Notes: a model not told the origin generated them from the sequence alone. A DNA stretch of 64,000 bases from Saururus chinensis (GCA_035235625.1 CP141148.1:37449057-37513056), one strand, 5' to 3'. Counted from the first letter of the stretch, positions 28,765-42,750 are shown. Program-made: numbers and translations.

Positions 28765-31700
28765 TAAGAAAGATCATTTTGTTTGGTACTACTTTGGTAC
28801 ATTAATGTGTAAAATGTCATGTCAACTTAAAAGGTAGTTTTTACCCCCTCCTCCTAAGTAGGGTTCTAGTAGAAAGGGCCTTTAAGCCCATATTCTTTCC
28901 CATCAAAATATGCCCTCAAGGACCTTTTTACCAAATAAGCAACATCCTACTAACTCCTATAAGACTCATTTTAGATGAAGAGGGGTCTCAACCATTTCAT
29001 CTACATATACAATAGTGCAGATTCTATCTAGCACCTTCAAATCCCTGTCCAACAATAAATTATTTTTTCTGAGAGATTAAGCAATTAATTGCTAATTTTG
29101 TTGAGGTCAATTAAACTTCTATATTTGAATGAGCCTAAATTTTATAACTTATATCTGAATTCTAAATTCTATATTGTCCAAAGAAAAAGCATTCTCGGTC
29201 GTTAATTTAAAGGTAAAACTAACGTTAAGTTTTATGTTTCTGGTTTGATCACCTCTGGTCCCAGCCTCCACCAATATCGGTCGGGCCCACATTCACAAAC
29301 TCTAGCTAAACAAAGGTATCATGAGCTAAGGCTCACGGCATCTATTCCCATGTGAATTCACTCACAAGACTCAGAGCAGGAATATATCCTTAGAGATCAA
29401 CTTTCACGTGCGGTGCTGTCTGTCTTCTTTGAAGCAAATCACAAGGAGTTGCGTGTTGACAAATTGAGCAACTGGCTGCTCTAGATTACTCAGTCTAGTC
29501 CTATAATAATGCCCAATTGAGCTTTGATCTGCTCAAAACAGGTTCGTCTGCCAATCACTTCAGTCTGTCTTACTACTAATCATTGATAATGTCATATAAA
29601 ATGTATTCGAGCCATCGATCAAGCAAAATCTACCACTCCCTTCATTCAATATTAAAATATTAATAATTACATTTTAAAAAATAATATTTTTTATTAAATA
29701 GTAAAATTTATATCTAAGAAGAGAAAATAAGTTTACGATACTCTTCTCTTTTAAGTACTCAATTACTTAAATTGTACAAATAAAACTATTAAGTATTAAT
29801 ATAGAATAAATTTTTTTTACTAACTGGAGTACTAATGTAGTACAGAGAAAGTACACAATAAAAAGGGTCTCACACACTGACGCGGCTAATAGGTGGCTCA
29901 ATCAAAATATGTGAAATAGGACATGGGAGTTGGAACATGACTCTTTCAATTAAGATGACTCATCTCCAAGGGAAAGGAATAATGATTGGAAATTGGATCT
30001 GTTTTGATAAAAAAAAGGATGGGGAATTAGTTATGTTGGAAAGGAGACTGAAGCCAACTGAAAAGTCCCTATTTTCATGTGATTAAAGTATTGATAGTTA
30101 CCGGTACTGAGTGTTGATTTAATTGAGGAGCTGATAAATATGGTATACATTTGCAATATGTCATACTTATTATATAAAGTAAATAAGGTGACTATAGAAT
30201 TGTTATTTTTGACTATTTTACCTATATTTTTTACCTTTAATTCTTATTTTACTCATGTTTTATATATTTATGTTCTTTAATACAAGTTTGAATTGGTATC
30301 TAATTTTTAATAATAAAAACATGGAATGTGATTTGAGCATATTTTTTGTAAAATTATTCTTAACATTATATCTTTCACTCCGGAACTCGATTTCACGTGT
30401 TTTTAGTATTGTTAAAAAGCTTTCAACAAGCTCTATGAAATAAGATCTCATAAGAATATATTTTCTCAAAATTTTTGTGAGACCTACTTATACAATACAC
30501 TAATCTAAAATATATTTTTATTATTTTTTCCTATATTATAAATGCTCAAATTTGTATATTTTTGACACCTTTGAAAAACTCCCGAAGAGCTTTATCAAAT
30601 GAGACTTATTACCAAACTAGTGTTAAATATAAATAACAAATACTCTATGACACAAAGTTCTTCGACATCAATGTCTTCATCAACCTAACATAATATTTAA
30701 CCTATGAAATTTAGACTTACAGTTGTCTAATATAAGTATATTTGGGTCAATATAGAGTTTGTGTATATAATTTATAATCATTATGATCCTAAAAATATAT
30801 ATTGCAACTATAAGATATAAGAGAAACCTTTGTTTAATATATATTATTTTTAATTTATTTTATGTTATCTAATTTATATTTATATATATTATACACATTT
30901 TTGTTAATATATAAAATATAAATTATGTTAAAAAGTACCCTAGCTCATGTAGGTGTGCATCAGGGTGTTGCGGGCCATCGTACTATCCGACGGGGCACAA
31001 TAATACACCTGCTTGTCTCCCTGATTTATAAGATTCGTAAGATCTCAATTTAATGGCTTGTGACATGCCAATGTACTCTTACACACGTGAGTTGGGGCAC
31101 ACTAACTTTTTTTATATAATATTTTCAAAAGAAAATTGTTTCCTATTGCCCATCTTAAATTAAGATTTGATTTCCTAAAGTAAAAATTATACTCATTGCT
31201 AGTAAGCTGGGCAATAGGAAATTATCCTGGGTATGAATGATGAGCTGGGTAGAAGAGGAGCATACTTTTGTCTTTGTCTGAGCTGGGTGTAATGCCAAAG
31301 ATCATTATCATAGTGCCAGTACAGAATCATTAAATTAGTGAAGTATCATAAAAAATCCGTGAAGTACCTAGTACTTGCTTCATAGCAATTTAAATCCTTT
31401 TAGCATTAGGGGTGTCATGGATATATGTCCGATAAAGACTATTCACATCTATATTTCTAAAATTTTACCTATTGTTTATTTTTTATTTATTATCTATACC
31501 TTATCTATTACATATTACCTATAAGGTAAATAAGAGTGTAGCAGGTAAACGACTAATTAATTAATAAATAAATAATAATAATAACTAATACAAAATAAAA
31601 TTATTGTGAAAATTAAATTTTTTAAAAGTTTATCCAATGTATCATAAGTTCAATCCAATAAGAATACGAGTATTATTGCATACACAAACTTTACAATTTA

Positions 31701-34700
31701 TAAAAAATAATATACTAAAAATATGAGACCTTTAATAAACTTATATAAAAAAGATAAGACTTGAAAGTAATTTCATTACTCCTAAGTCCCTTGTTGATCA
31801 TACTATAATGCTACAAGATACATGACTAATCTCATTATATATACAAACCTTACTCTTTCAATCAGCTATAATAAAGTAAAAACCAGTTACTTATTAAAAC
31901 TAAAGAACTTGACATCAAAAACTAAAAAACAAAATTGTTATTGCTCAACACAAAATTCCCTTGTTCATTATTCACTTTCTTATTGTGATTCATCGAGGAC
32001 AAAACTTATTTTCACTTTTCAAGATATCCATTTTATATAACAAGCATAACATGAAAAGACACCAAAAAATGACCAGATTCTCTTTCATTTTCTCTATCAT
32101 ATAAGTATGCAAGATAAAATATTTTCCTTGGGTAGCATATGCAATTGTATCTCTATATATGATTCGAGTAATGGCTAACAGTTCAGATAAGGGGTTACCC
32201 ATACCCTACTTACATAATAAATGTGATGTAAAATTACCCATTTATTTTATCTATTACTTATATATCAATTACCTATTTACAAATTTCAGATTGGGTGAAA
32301 AGGTGAGGGAGATAAATGGTTACCTATTAATAGCCCTACTTAGCATTTAGCAAGAGAAGCATGATGGAAAAAGTTTATGTAAGTCTGAGCATGAAACAGA
32401 TTATATAAGCTGGAGTGCATGCGCGATTATGTGAGCCTTACATTATTAGCCAATCTAATGACAGAGGGGGCCAAAAATCAATCTGCCCTTGAGTAATGCC
32501 TTGTTAGGCAGGAAATGTTGGGGCTCGTACCAAAAGAAACTCTGGATGGAAATCCATGATCACATGTCTTTTCAACATATAATTCATATCAAATCATCAA
32601 TTTTTTTTGTTGGTATCTATGTCAAAATCATCAATCAATAAATCATTCATATCAAATCATTAATCAATATCGGATTTGTATGTCCATTTGGAGGGGAAAC
32701 CAAGATCCTGCTTTTAGACAATCAAATAAAGTAGGCTCAAATATTTGCTTAGTAGGTTTGCAAATAAATGATTATTTTGTTTATATTATCATAAATGCCT
32801 ACTTACCTACAAACTTTGGCATCATCTTTTCTTTTTGGTATCCATGTCCCTATGTCCCTGGTGCCTCCTTACCAGACAGGTAGGTATGCAGCAGTCACAT
32901 TTCAATAAAAGCACGTAGTGCTGCTCTTCATTTTTTAATGTCAGGTAGGGAGAGGTTAACACAGTAATATAGTCTCTTAGTTACATAGTCTAAACAACTT
33001 AGGGCACATAATGCAGTGCATGTCAACTGTGCAGTGAGTAAAAAGAAACAAAAGATACAATGATCACAATTAGTTCCCAAGAAGATTAGACTAATGCCAA
33101 TGGCCTTTTACTTTTCCTTTACAGCTAGAGGGTGAATAAGCTGATAGGTATCCACATCATACTATTCCCAGTATAGAAGCTTTTAGGGAAGTGCTGCTTA
33201 ACTAACAATGGTTACCTCAAGAAATGTAAGTTATATTATCACCAAAGCATATATAGCAACTTAAATCCAATCTGCTGCACTTGGATGTGGAAGTTGTCTA
33301 TAGTCAATAATTTGGATTGATATTGTTCTAAAAATGTGAAAAAAGTAAGGAAAATTAAATTGTAATTTTATGTTGGAGATGGTCTGCTTAGTACATAGCC
33401 ACTTGTATATTTCTATCATATTATCTTTGAACCTTGAAAATATAGAAAACAGAAACAAACAAAAAACGATCAAGATAGCCACCCAACAAAAAAAAAAGCC
33501 CATTAGAGCTAAAATATAAAAAATAGCTTATCGTCTAGATAATTCAAAACACTGTGTCATTTAGACAAACTCACACAATTGTATTCAAGTGATAATATGC
33601 ACTTTCATTATGTTTTATGAAGAAAAAAAAAGATGGGAAAAACTATCACAAAAAAGAAAATAACCCAAGTTTGAGCATGTCCATTAAGGATCAAGTCTGG
33701 CTTGGACTATAGCTGTGCTTATATGTTAGTTCACCTTGCATAAAGGAAATATGTATTTATGACTCCATTGCCTCTTTCTCTTTGCTTTTTTATATTTCTA
33801 GAAGTCTCTTATAACCAAATCAAAGAACACAAGTAGAACTTTCAACCAAGACCATTTAAGAGACTTAGAATGCATTGAGACTAGTTAGTTTGAAGTTTAT
33901 CCAGTATGGTGTTGGCTAAGTTAATGGTCTTTGTCAGTTTATCTGGAAGTGGAAGAATTGGATAGAACTCACCACATTGTCAATTTTAAGTTCTTGGATT
34001 GGGGAGGGAAGCTGACACATGTCAAGCTAGTAATAGTCATGTAAAGGCGTGCGAGTCCGCAGCCAATGCCGTCGTGACAGGAGGTGTGACTAGGACAAGT
34101 GTGGCGAGGACACATGGAAGATAGCTGTTTTGCTTGGGCCCACCTATAAGTGCCAAAAACCTTAGTCCTCCTCAGTTGGGCATATTAAGATAATATTTTG
34201 CCCATGTGGCAAGTTTAGTGGCAGAGTGGTGCTATGAATGTACACAAACATGACAAAAGAGGGGGCAACATCACATAAAAGTTGGCAATTGATAAGAACA
34301 AGACTGCCCGTGACAAAATAGTCTCCAATTCAAATTCTTCCCCTCTAGAAAAGAACACACAATTATGCCTAGAAATGGAAATAGCAGAATTTTTCCACAC
34401 TCAAATTGGTCTCCATCTTGCCTTAATTTCAAGTCATACTCTTTGAATTTTCAGAGCCTTGAATTGGATCCCTCACTCCTCTTAAAAGGAAGTGCCTAAT
34501 CATGGACAGGTCAAGCACACCTGATTTTTTTATATATTTACCAGCCACATAAAATAATAATTAGCCACTTTTGCCCTTTATGGATTACACCTTAATTTTC
34601 CGTTTTAGTGTTATATATAAATGTTAAAAACTGTGTTATATTGAACTTAAAGTGTTCCGGAGATCATGGGAAACCGTCAATTTGTAGGGCCTGCTTGATG

Positions 34701-36270
34701 AGAAGCAATGTATGTCCTATTTATAGGGCACAAGATCATACGTCTATGGCTTTTGGGTAAGATCATTCACCACTAATCATAATAATTTATAAGCTTAGAA
34801 TCTCTTAATCTTCTTTAAAATATATAACTTCCTCTCCTCCTCCTTCCGTTCTCCTCCTCCTTCTGTTCTAACCAATGCAAAATTATTTAAATAAAAAAAA
34901 ATAATCTTTTTTATCATCGGCCAAACCAATATAAAGGCTATTTACCTTGGCTTTATTTAAAGCGGGCTAATTTTTTTTAATCCTAACCCACATTTTTACA
35001 AGTCGCGAGAGCCCGGAGGGTGACCCTTAAAATTTTTACTCCTAATTAGTAAGTATCTAAATTAGCCTAAAATTTACCTTCCCTCCAACTTATTCATCCG
35101 TGCCTAGAATTTCATGAAGCAAATAAATAAATAAACGGGTCCTTTGCGGGCAGGGACAGTCTGGGAGTAGTAGGTGTGCTGGTGGGCCTGAACATGTTTT
35201 GGGCCCCACATGTGATACAGGTGCGTGGAAACAAGAAGACAGCCAAATCCAATCTGCATCCAACACTTATTAACTGCTTAACTGGTACTCATTAATTACC
35301 ATTGGTGGTTTTTCAACAATTTAATAATCAACCCGGTGATCACACATTAATTACCATTAATTAATGAGTTATAAGTAATAATTGTATTTTATTGATGATG
35401 ATGGGGGCAATACTGTCCAATCAAAATTGTTCCCACGTGTGGACAATGCCAACCCATACCTACAACACGACAAAATGATGGGCGCTTACCTGTCCTGGCC
35501 CCACAATATACGTCAGCACAGAAGGCTCCAAAACAAGCCCCACGGGCCACGGAGCTGCAGATGTCGACGGCAGCTGGGCCCCACACCGATTCACAATTCA
35601 ATGTTAAATCCCGTGCCCGCTACGTGTTCAGGGGTCGGAGCCGGATGATCGAGCCGTGTGATCAGACGGTTCTTAACCCGGAGCACGTAGTAGGCACGGG
35701 TTTGATGTCACGGGGTTTCTCATTTTTCTTAGGACACGTCCAAAACCAATGCCTCTTCCGTCCCCTACACCCCTACCCCCCACCCACCCCGACCCTTAGA
35801 GATAAACCTAAATGATATTTATATCTCATGACTTAAAATTAGACACTGACCCTTTATTTGTAATAAATTATTTTATATATTTCTTATTTTTTTAAAAAAA
35901 GTATAACATGAGTTAGGGTTTATGTGCGTTAACAAGAGCCGAGCTTTATAAGCCATCAGATCTCAATCCGACGAAACAAGGGGACCAAAAAATATATTTA
36001 CCTCTAAATAATATTAATTGTAGGATCGAAATCGGATAGAGGAGGATGCAAGAGTGAGCTTGGAGGAAGAGGGAGGCCGAGGAGGTCGGGAATAAAAAAA
36101 AGGTTAATATTTTTATCTTTTTATAAAATTAAAAATATTATTAATGTAATTTTTGAAACATAAGAAGCTTATATTTAATTTTAAGTGAAATCCAAGAGGT
36201 GCTAAATATAATTTATCAAAAAAATGGTTGCCTATTGCCTACCTTGGGGTTGACTTGGTGGGCCTTACCA
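28765..36270. other. long AT-rich spacer
   Basis: No gene or gene remnant recognised; short ORFs have no domain features. It contains a Stowaway-like element (29633-29851) and very AT-rich DNA at 30100-32350. The GC-richer stretch at 35400-35770, with CCCACGTGTGG and GAGCACGTAGTAGGCACGG, may be distal promoter of the NAC gene. Confidence 0.6.
29633..29851. mobile_element. Stowaway-like MITE (diverged)
   Basis: Begins near CCACTCCCTTCATTCAATAT and ends GTACAGAGAAAG followed by TA. The interior shares the TTTTTTATTAAATAGT...AGAAAATAAGTTTACGATACTC...AAGTACTCAATTACTTAAA framework of the elements at 6328 and 8982. The left border is approximate. Confidence 0.6.
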
Positions 36271-36277
36271 TTTCATT

Positions 36278-36287
36278 TATATAAATA
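36278..36287 (+). promoter_or_regulatory. TATA box of the NAC gene
   Basis: TATATAAATA followed by a pyrimidine-rich leader (TTCCCCTTCTAAGCTTC), about 750 bp upstream of the start codon. This spacing implies a long leader, possibly with an intron. Confidence 0.5.
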
Positions 36288-36438
36288 GTGGATCTTTCCC
36301 TTACAACCCAAGGATCTCACTGCTTCATCATCGCCTCCATCTTCAGTTCCCCTTCTAAGCTTCTGCCAGCTTCCTCTCCCTGATCTCTCCAAACTCGGGA
36401 GTGCATCTTAGTTATTTCTCCCAATTCTAGGAAGATCC

Positions 36439-36504
36439 ATGATTGGAGGTGGAATAATTCAGGTTGCTGCAGCGGCTGGTTGGTCTGATGGGCAAGTATA
36501 TTGA
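36439..36504 (+). other. candidate upstream ORF in the NAC leader
   Basis: A 21-codon frame, MIGGGIIQVAAAAGWSDGQ then VY, stopping at TGA 36502-36504, follows the TATA box by about 150 bp. If the leader is spliced near GGGCAAGTATATTG the uORF would change. Translation is not shown by the sequence. Confidence 0.25.
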
Positions 36505-37033
36505 TATATTAATTAGCATCCATGTGTCTCCGCTTACTGTGAACTGCTACTGCGCTTCTGTTGTTGTTAATTGTTGATTGGGGCCATTATTTAGCTCAGT
36601 TTTTTGGGTCCTTACTGGTTGGACTCTTCCTTCTTTTATTCATATTCTAGCCAATATTCTGGCTAGGTTTCGGTCTATCTATCCACCTACCATCCCTTGT
36701 CTCGTCCCTTCCTTTTTCTGCTCTTTCGTCTTCCTTGTCTTCATTGCTCATCTCCTCCCCACACCAAACACATGTGCCTTCCTCATTCCAATCCTTCATC
36801 TCCCCCTCTCTTCATGTAATCTCTCTCTCTCTCGCTGATTTAGTATATATCTCATGTCTGTGGCCCGTTTGATTCGTCATCTGGGTTCCACTGCGATGCA
36901 GTCTCTTGGTTAGCTAGAGATCATTTGTCTCGTCGGCTTTGCCAACCAACCTGAGTACCATTAGCAACCTGCCATTTGGTGGTCTGGCGGCTGTCTGACC
37001 TCCCCCTCCCTCTGTGATCTCGTGTAGCAGAAG

Positions 37034-39088
37034 ATGAGCATCTTGAGCTTGATGGAGGCCAACTTGCCTCCGGGTTTCAGGTTCCACCCAAGGGACGAGG
37101 AACTTGTTTGTGACTACTTGGCCAAGAAGGTGGCTGGCACTGACCACAACTCGTATGATACCACTCCCATGATGATGGAAGTTGATCTCAACAAAATTGA
37201 GCCTTGGGATCTTCCTGGTAATTCTGATGCTACCGCTCTCTCTTTTCTCTCTCTCTCTCTTTCTAGATGCATACATGATTCGCCTTTCCATCGACTGTAT
37301 TTCATGGCTCTTCAAATTTGAGTCTGCACTACTGTTGATAAAGCATAGATAACTTATTACCGTGTACTTTTTTAGGCATAAAGCAGTTAGTGTTAAAACA
37401 TTTTTACATGGGGTGAAAGTACAAGAGTGCTCCAACGAAACATGAATTCAAAAGTTTGTGGGCACACAGTTTCACGGTATAGCAGTAGTCTGGATTACTG
37501 AGAACTGTCTTGGCCTGCTTAAGAAGTGTGACGTGAATCGTGATGGCACCTTCACCTGCAACTAATTAAGTTGAACAAATGTAACCTAGGCATCCACGTG
37601 AGGTGAGAAGGACCACACAAGAGGTGGCCATAAAATAGGTTGTGATTTTTTGTTTTGGTGATGAGATGGTCGATGCAGACGCTAAAGTATTCTTCTCCTC
37701 CCTCCCTCTCTCGCGTTCACAGACACTGAGAGATCACTGTCATGACGTTAGTACAGTTCCACACGTTCACAAGTTGATTTGGACACAAGTGTCATGCCAT
37801 TAATCCCTGCTCGTAGATGTTCACATCATCAGCATCTAATTTTGAAAGTCTTTTACTTGTGATAACAACTAAAGTGGACATGATGGTGATATGTGCACCT
37901 AATTCCCGTTAACATGTTACAACTTACAACTTGCTTGATAGTTTAATTAGCATCTAATGAAGATTCATGAAGTTAGCTTTATTTTACATGTTTTATTAAG
38001 TGGCTGAGGCAAGTTTTTTGTGGCTTGATCATGAATCAGACACAGCAAGGGTGGGAAGCAAAGAGTGGTATTTCTACAGTCTACGTGACCGGAAATATGC
38101 GACGGGGCTGCGGACCAACCGGGCGACAGTGTCCGGGTACTGGAAGGCCACCGGGAAGGACCGGCAGGTGAGCCGGAAGGGGGCTGCGGTGGGGATGAGG
38201 AAGACTCTGGTCTTCTACCAAGGTAGAGCTCCAAAGGGCAAGAAGACTGACTGGGTCATGCATGAGTTCCGCCTTGAAGGCCCCTCTGACCCCCCCAAAA
38301 TTACCTTCAAGGTATTACCATGTAGCCTTTTCTGCTTAATTTCATTAATATGATCTTAATTGTTAATGACCACAGTAATTAACTATGGTATCATTCCTTG
38401 CTACTTCTTACATGGTCATAAAATAATAAAGTTGTATATGCAAGGTGTAAAGACGTTAGTTAGCCGGCCCGTTCTAATGTAAACTTTTTTTAGGTGATTA
38501 TTTATCTAAAACAATATATAATATGAGTTCTTCTATAACACATTGTGCATTATACAATGATTATTGCTATCTACTTAATATAATCATTGGTCATTAAGCT
38601 TTTGGCTCTTTTGGCTGCAGGAAGATTGGGTGTTGTGTAGGGTTTTCCACAAGAACAGAGGAGTGCCTACCAAACAATGCCAGGAGAGCTCCTATGATGA
38701 TACAGGATCATCCTCCTCACTACCACCCTTGTCGGATCCCTTCCTCTCCTTTGATCAAACTCCTCTAAATTTAGAAGCGTTTGAGCAGGTGCCCTGCTTC
38801 TCCAATTTTACCCAGACCAATACAAGCCCTACCTTTTCACCCCTCCCCCAGATGGAGCCATACATGCCAACAAAAGGGTTTGGCCATCAGGGATCCTTAC
38901 AGGACTTGGGTAACTTTCTGAACCCTATCTCCTGTGAGAAAAAGGTGATAAAGGCAGTTTTAGATCACCTCACCAAGCTGGATGGCAACCAGAAGACAAT
39001 GGAGGTTGCCCCAAGATTCAACCAAGCAGGAAGCTTGGAGAGCTATTTTCCTGAACTGGGCTTGCCCTCTATTTGGACTCATTATTGA
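37034..39088 (+). CDS. NAC1: NAC1 (NAC021/022)-type NAC transcription factor
   Basis: Nuclear transcription factor. Arabidopsis NAC1 acts in auxin signalling and lateral-root formation. Exons 37034-37217, 38040-38311 and 38621-39088 join in frame to 307 aa. The first junction yields [18 protein letters not shown], which restores NAC subdomain order even though an open frame starts earlier at 38000. The NAC domain (about 12-165) shows [69 protein letters not shown] and [14 protein letters not shown]. The C-terminal region matches NAC1: [37 protein letters not shown] and a final [21 protein letters not shown] is encoded by a miR164 site, as in the CUC/NAC1 group. Intact. Confidence 0.93.
38784..38804 (+). 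promoter_or_regulatory. miR164 target site in the NAC1-like mRNA
   Basis: AGCAGGTGCCCTGCTTCTCC followed by A is complementary to the miR164 sequence I recall, with two mismatches, both opposite the miRNA 3' end. It pairs fully across the seed and the cleavage position (opposite nt 10-11). It lies in the codons for EQVPCFS, the conserved site position in NAC1/CUC genes. miR164 cleavage of these mRNAs is established in Arabidopsis; here it is predicted. Confidence 0.88.
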
Positions 39089-41368
39089 GATGACTTGAGA
39101 TGATAATGGAGGAAGACATTAATGGCTGTTTTTTTTGGGTCTTACCAGCATATGTATACCTAATATATTTGTTATGTCTGAGTTTTGTTTCCATGGCACA
39201 TCTACCTTATTTCCTATTAAGGGAAAGGTAAAAAGATGTGCTTTAGGTCAAGGTGATGATGTAAAAGGACATTAATGTGTGGAAAGAGTTTACTTCATCA
39301 CATGATTTAGTGATGATTGGATCTACTTACTTTCGTATATGTGCCAGTGATACCTGGATTTTTTCTGATAAAACGTACTCCAATGCCTTTTTTAAAGGGA
39401 TCAAAGAGAACATTGAAACTTGAAAGTTACAAGTTACTCCAAAAAATAAAAGAAAGTTGAAAGTTATAGTAGCTAGCCTCCGTCTAGATTATATTTAATA
39501 GTCTGGATTGCATTTTACAAATGAACATATTTCTCCAATGAACCGATTTTAGTTTCATTTGAGAAATGCAATCCAGACTATCAAATTTGGATGGAAGGAG
39601 CATCTCTTTCTTTGCTAAAAAAAATCTAAGTAATCATTAGTGCGGATCAAGTTGGTCACTAACATATCTAGCATTTGACAAATATTAAAAAAAATGCTAA
39701 TTGCCTCATTATTCTCCTCGATTAGTGAAATCTTCATATTAACTCTTCTATCAGTTTGATTTGACTTAGTCAGTTGTGGTTTTATTCAAAATTAACAAAT
39801 GGATATGGTAGATCTGGCTTCATCATCAGTGGGACCAATTTTTTTCAGAATTTTTTTTATTATTATTTCATATCTGCTCGCATTTGTTTCTGCTCAGATG
39901 AAAGCGACCACATGGAGAAAATGGCCCTAAATTAGTTAGGTCTGGTAACGTCACCCACAAATTTAAAATATATATTTTCATAGACATGTAGCTATTAATG
40001 AACAGTTAGGTTGAAATGTTGAACCAAATTATTTTTAGAATCTCACTTGACTTTTATAAGTGTGGGATTCCTGATAAGGCACTTTGCCAAACTCCACAAA
40101 CCCTAGAATAAGGCATTTCCTTTCCTATTTATTCTATGATTCCACATATGTCTTACATTTATAAAGTAAGTCACCTCTTACAAAGAAGACTAATCATCTA
40201 GAGTGTTGCTATTCTTTGCTTTCCTACTTTTTTTTATTTGACTAGACTTTGGAAGAAGACAAGGAGGAGGACCCTCTTTTGATAATGGAGAGAAAAGATA
40301 CATTTTTCTTTAATGTTCAAAGGTAGATGCCTACTAAGAAGCCATTAAGAGATGAAAGTATTGAGCACACAGGTCGGATTTACTCCCACTTTACACGAAC
40401 ACATGCTAGTACATGTTAATACAAGTGAGATATAACATGCTCTAAGGCATGCGCCGTCAATATGTGGGAGTAATAGTCAATAATCTCGTGTAAAAGTTGG
40501 GGAAATTTTAACTTCATTGTAACACGTGATAAATTTAGGTGCCATATTTATCAGAGCAAGCAGATCTAGGTGCCATATTTATAAGAGAGACACTGGTGGG
40601 GTCCACAACACCCACCAGGCCATTGTTAGTTAGCTTGCCGGCAGTTCACTCAGTTTGGTTCCCTGTGGTCCAGTACTTTTAATACCTTCCCAGCTCCTGT
40701 CTTTGTATAGGTGTTGCTTTAAGTACAAAATTTTATTTTTTAGTCACTGTAGGGTCATATTAAATTTTAATATCAAAAGTTTTACTTCAAGGAGATTTAA
40801 TTTAGCTAAAATAAAGTAGGTATGGAAAAATAAGGATGCTATATAATTTATGTTAGAATATAAAATAAATAAATAAATAATTTCCTTCGAGTTTTTAGGA
40901 AATTTAGTTATCTTACAAAAGTATAATAGAAGTACTATATGTGGCTATATGGCTATAGGAAAGGAAAGATTGAGTTTTGAAATAAGAGAGTCTTAAGACT
41001 AATGAAATTGATGTATTATCGATCAACGAAGAAAACCAAAATAACCTGTAAATTTCTATAGCTGGGATAAATTATGCATATTTCAAAGAAGTTGGGAGTT
41101 GGGAGCCTGGACTTTTGCCAGCACTAGAGGCCCATTGGGTAGTGCCGACCAAGAAGAAGCTCATAATATGACTCATTTCATACAAACAAGTCTTATGGGC
41201 TAGCAACATGCATTTGATATGTCATTTTATCTTTTGAGAGCCAACCCAACTATAGAGATGTAATTAATTATTCCTCAAATTGATCCCAAAAAAAAAAATT
41301 GTAGAACAAAACCAGCAATATATAAGAGCTCTCATACCCCTGTATGCTTCTGCGTTAATCTTAAGCCA
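39089..41368. other. spacer between NAC and CASP-like genes
   Basis: 3' UTR of the NAC gene, then AT-rich DNA with no gene recognised. It contains one foldback MITE (39478-39600) and a short direct repeat AGGTGCCATATTTAT at about 40539 and 40568. Confidence 0.6.
39478..39600. mobile_element. foldback Stowaway-like MITE
   Basis: 123-bp near-palindrome. The left arm has CTCCGTCTAGATTATATT followed by AATAGTCTGGATTGCATTT. The complement of the right arm has CTCCTTCCATCC followed by the same GATAGTCTGGATTGCATTT. The TA duplication is not clear. It lies about 390 bp downstream of the NAC stop codon. Confidence 0.65.
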
Positions 41369-42329
41369 TTAAGAGCAATAGACAGTTGCTTGCTTCTTGT
41401 GAAGATTGGTGATTGAGGAAGCAGTGAGAGCAATCAAGAGACCAACTCCAATGAAGGAGGCCATGAGAGCCCCACCACCATGGTCACAGTAAGCATCGAA
41501 CCTGTCGCATATTTTGTTCCACCTTGCATGAAAGTTGCCCTTCTTGCCTAGCTCAGCCATGGCTGCTGCAGCTGCTGATGCTGCTGACGCTAACCCCACC
41601 ATCACCTATCCCTCAACATCATCATATACAGATCAGCTATGTCATTGTTCTAAGATAAGGTAGGATGATGTTAGATATAAAATGATGGGGAGAAAATAAG
41701 ATCTTACCATATCTGAGAGGGTTGTGAGAAGCTGAATGTATCTGAAAGAATGCTTAGTGCCAAACAAAGTAAGAAGCAGTGCGGTTAGGTTGTAGAGACT
41801 GGCCACTGCGTTTACTACCACAAAAAACCTACCAACGATGTGTTGGCCAACAAAAGGAATGAAGAGAAATAATATAATCAGCCACAAACATACAATGAGA
41901 TCGAGTTCAACTTGGATTAATTAACTCAGATTATTGTCTTAAGTTTTGGTATTTATTTGCAAATTGATAATGGTTAGTACATAAATGTTCATAAGTTTAG
42001 TTATGTATGTATTCATATATCGAGAAAAAAAGAACTCATAGACCTAATAGAGAAATCTGATACGAGAGAGAGAGAGAGAGAGCTTACACAAAAGCCGGTG
42101 TGTCTTGGAACTTGGCAGTGATAATTCTACGTATTGGGGTGGTGCCAATCACTGCCACAACCAATGTTTTGCTTTCCTTGTTCATGGCCATAACTAATGT
42201 GGCAACAACAGTTGCAAACAATGCAAGCAGCCTTAACGTCACTAACACATACATACGTCTGTTTGTCTTGCGTTCTGGCACTGGGCATACCCCATTCTCA
42301 CGTTTTTCATCTCCATTTTCTCCAGCCAT
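41369..42329 (-). CDS. CASPL: CASP-like membrane protein (CASPL1B type)
   Basis: Four-helix plasma-membrane protein of the CASP-like (DUF588/MARVEL-related) family. Casparian-strip proteins of this family form membrane scaffolds; most CASPLs have no known role. Exons 42329-42088, 41828-41708 and 41605-41369 join in frame to 199 aa. TM1 is MYVLVTLRLLALFATVVATL with the conserved Arg. An extracellular loop has KTLVVAVIGTTPI and AKFQDTPAF. TM2 is FFVVVNAVASLYNLTALL. TM3 begins at LSDMVMVGLASAAS with the conserved Asp. Then come KGNFHARWNKICDRFDAYCD and TM4 ALMASFIGVGLLIALTAS. The GKKGNFHARWNKIC loop is typical of CASPL1B. A (GA)n tract lies just inside intron 1 (about 42065-42082). Intact. Confidence 0.9.
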
Positions 42330-42750
42330 GACTAACTGAAAGAGAAACAGAGAGCAACAGATTTATGAAGGAATGATACTCTCTATATACAGGAAGCTTG
42401 GTGAAGATGGCACTGATATGGATCACCAATTCATTTGTGTGGGTCTTACAAGCTATAAGTAGTATATATTATTTATATATATGAAGGTCGTGATTTCAAT
42501 GGAATCAACTACCAACTTCTGTACGTAAAATTCAAATAATCCATGGTCTTAATTCTAGATCTCGTAGGCCTAGTTGATAGTATATACGCACAGGAAAAGA
42601 AACATTCAAACAATATGTGGAGGACAGAAGAATTCAATGGTAGATGAACGATAATTATTAATTGCAAAGCAAGTAAACCTCCTATAGGAAGACTATTGAC
42701 TAGAAGTAATCAACAAGGACAAAGCTCACATATTCTCGTGACCAAATTTT
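42330..42750. other. spacer between CASP-like gene and copia unit
   Basis: About 420 bp of AT-rich DNA, probably the CASP-like promoter in its right part of the minus strand. No other feature seen. Any missing left end of the copia 5' LTR would lie here. Confidence 0.5.

Noticed and set aside
38000..38039. ATG at 38000 as start of a separate NAC-like protein
   Set aside because: The segment 38000-38039 is intron; splicing to 38040 restores the canonical NAC domain with exon 1.
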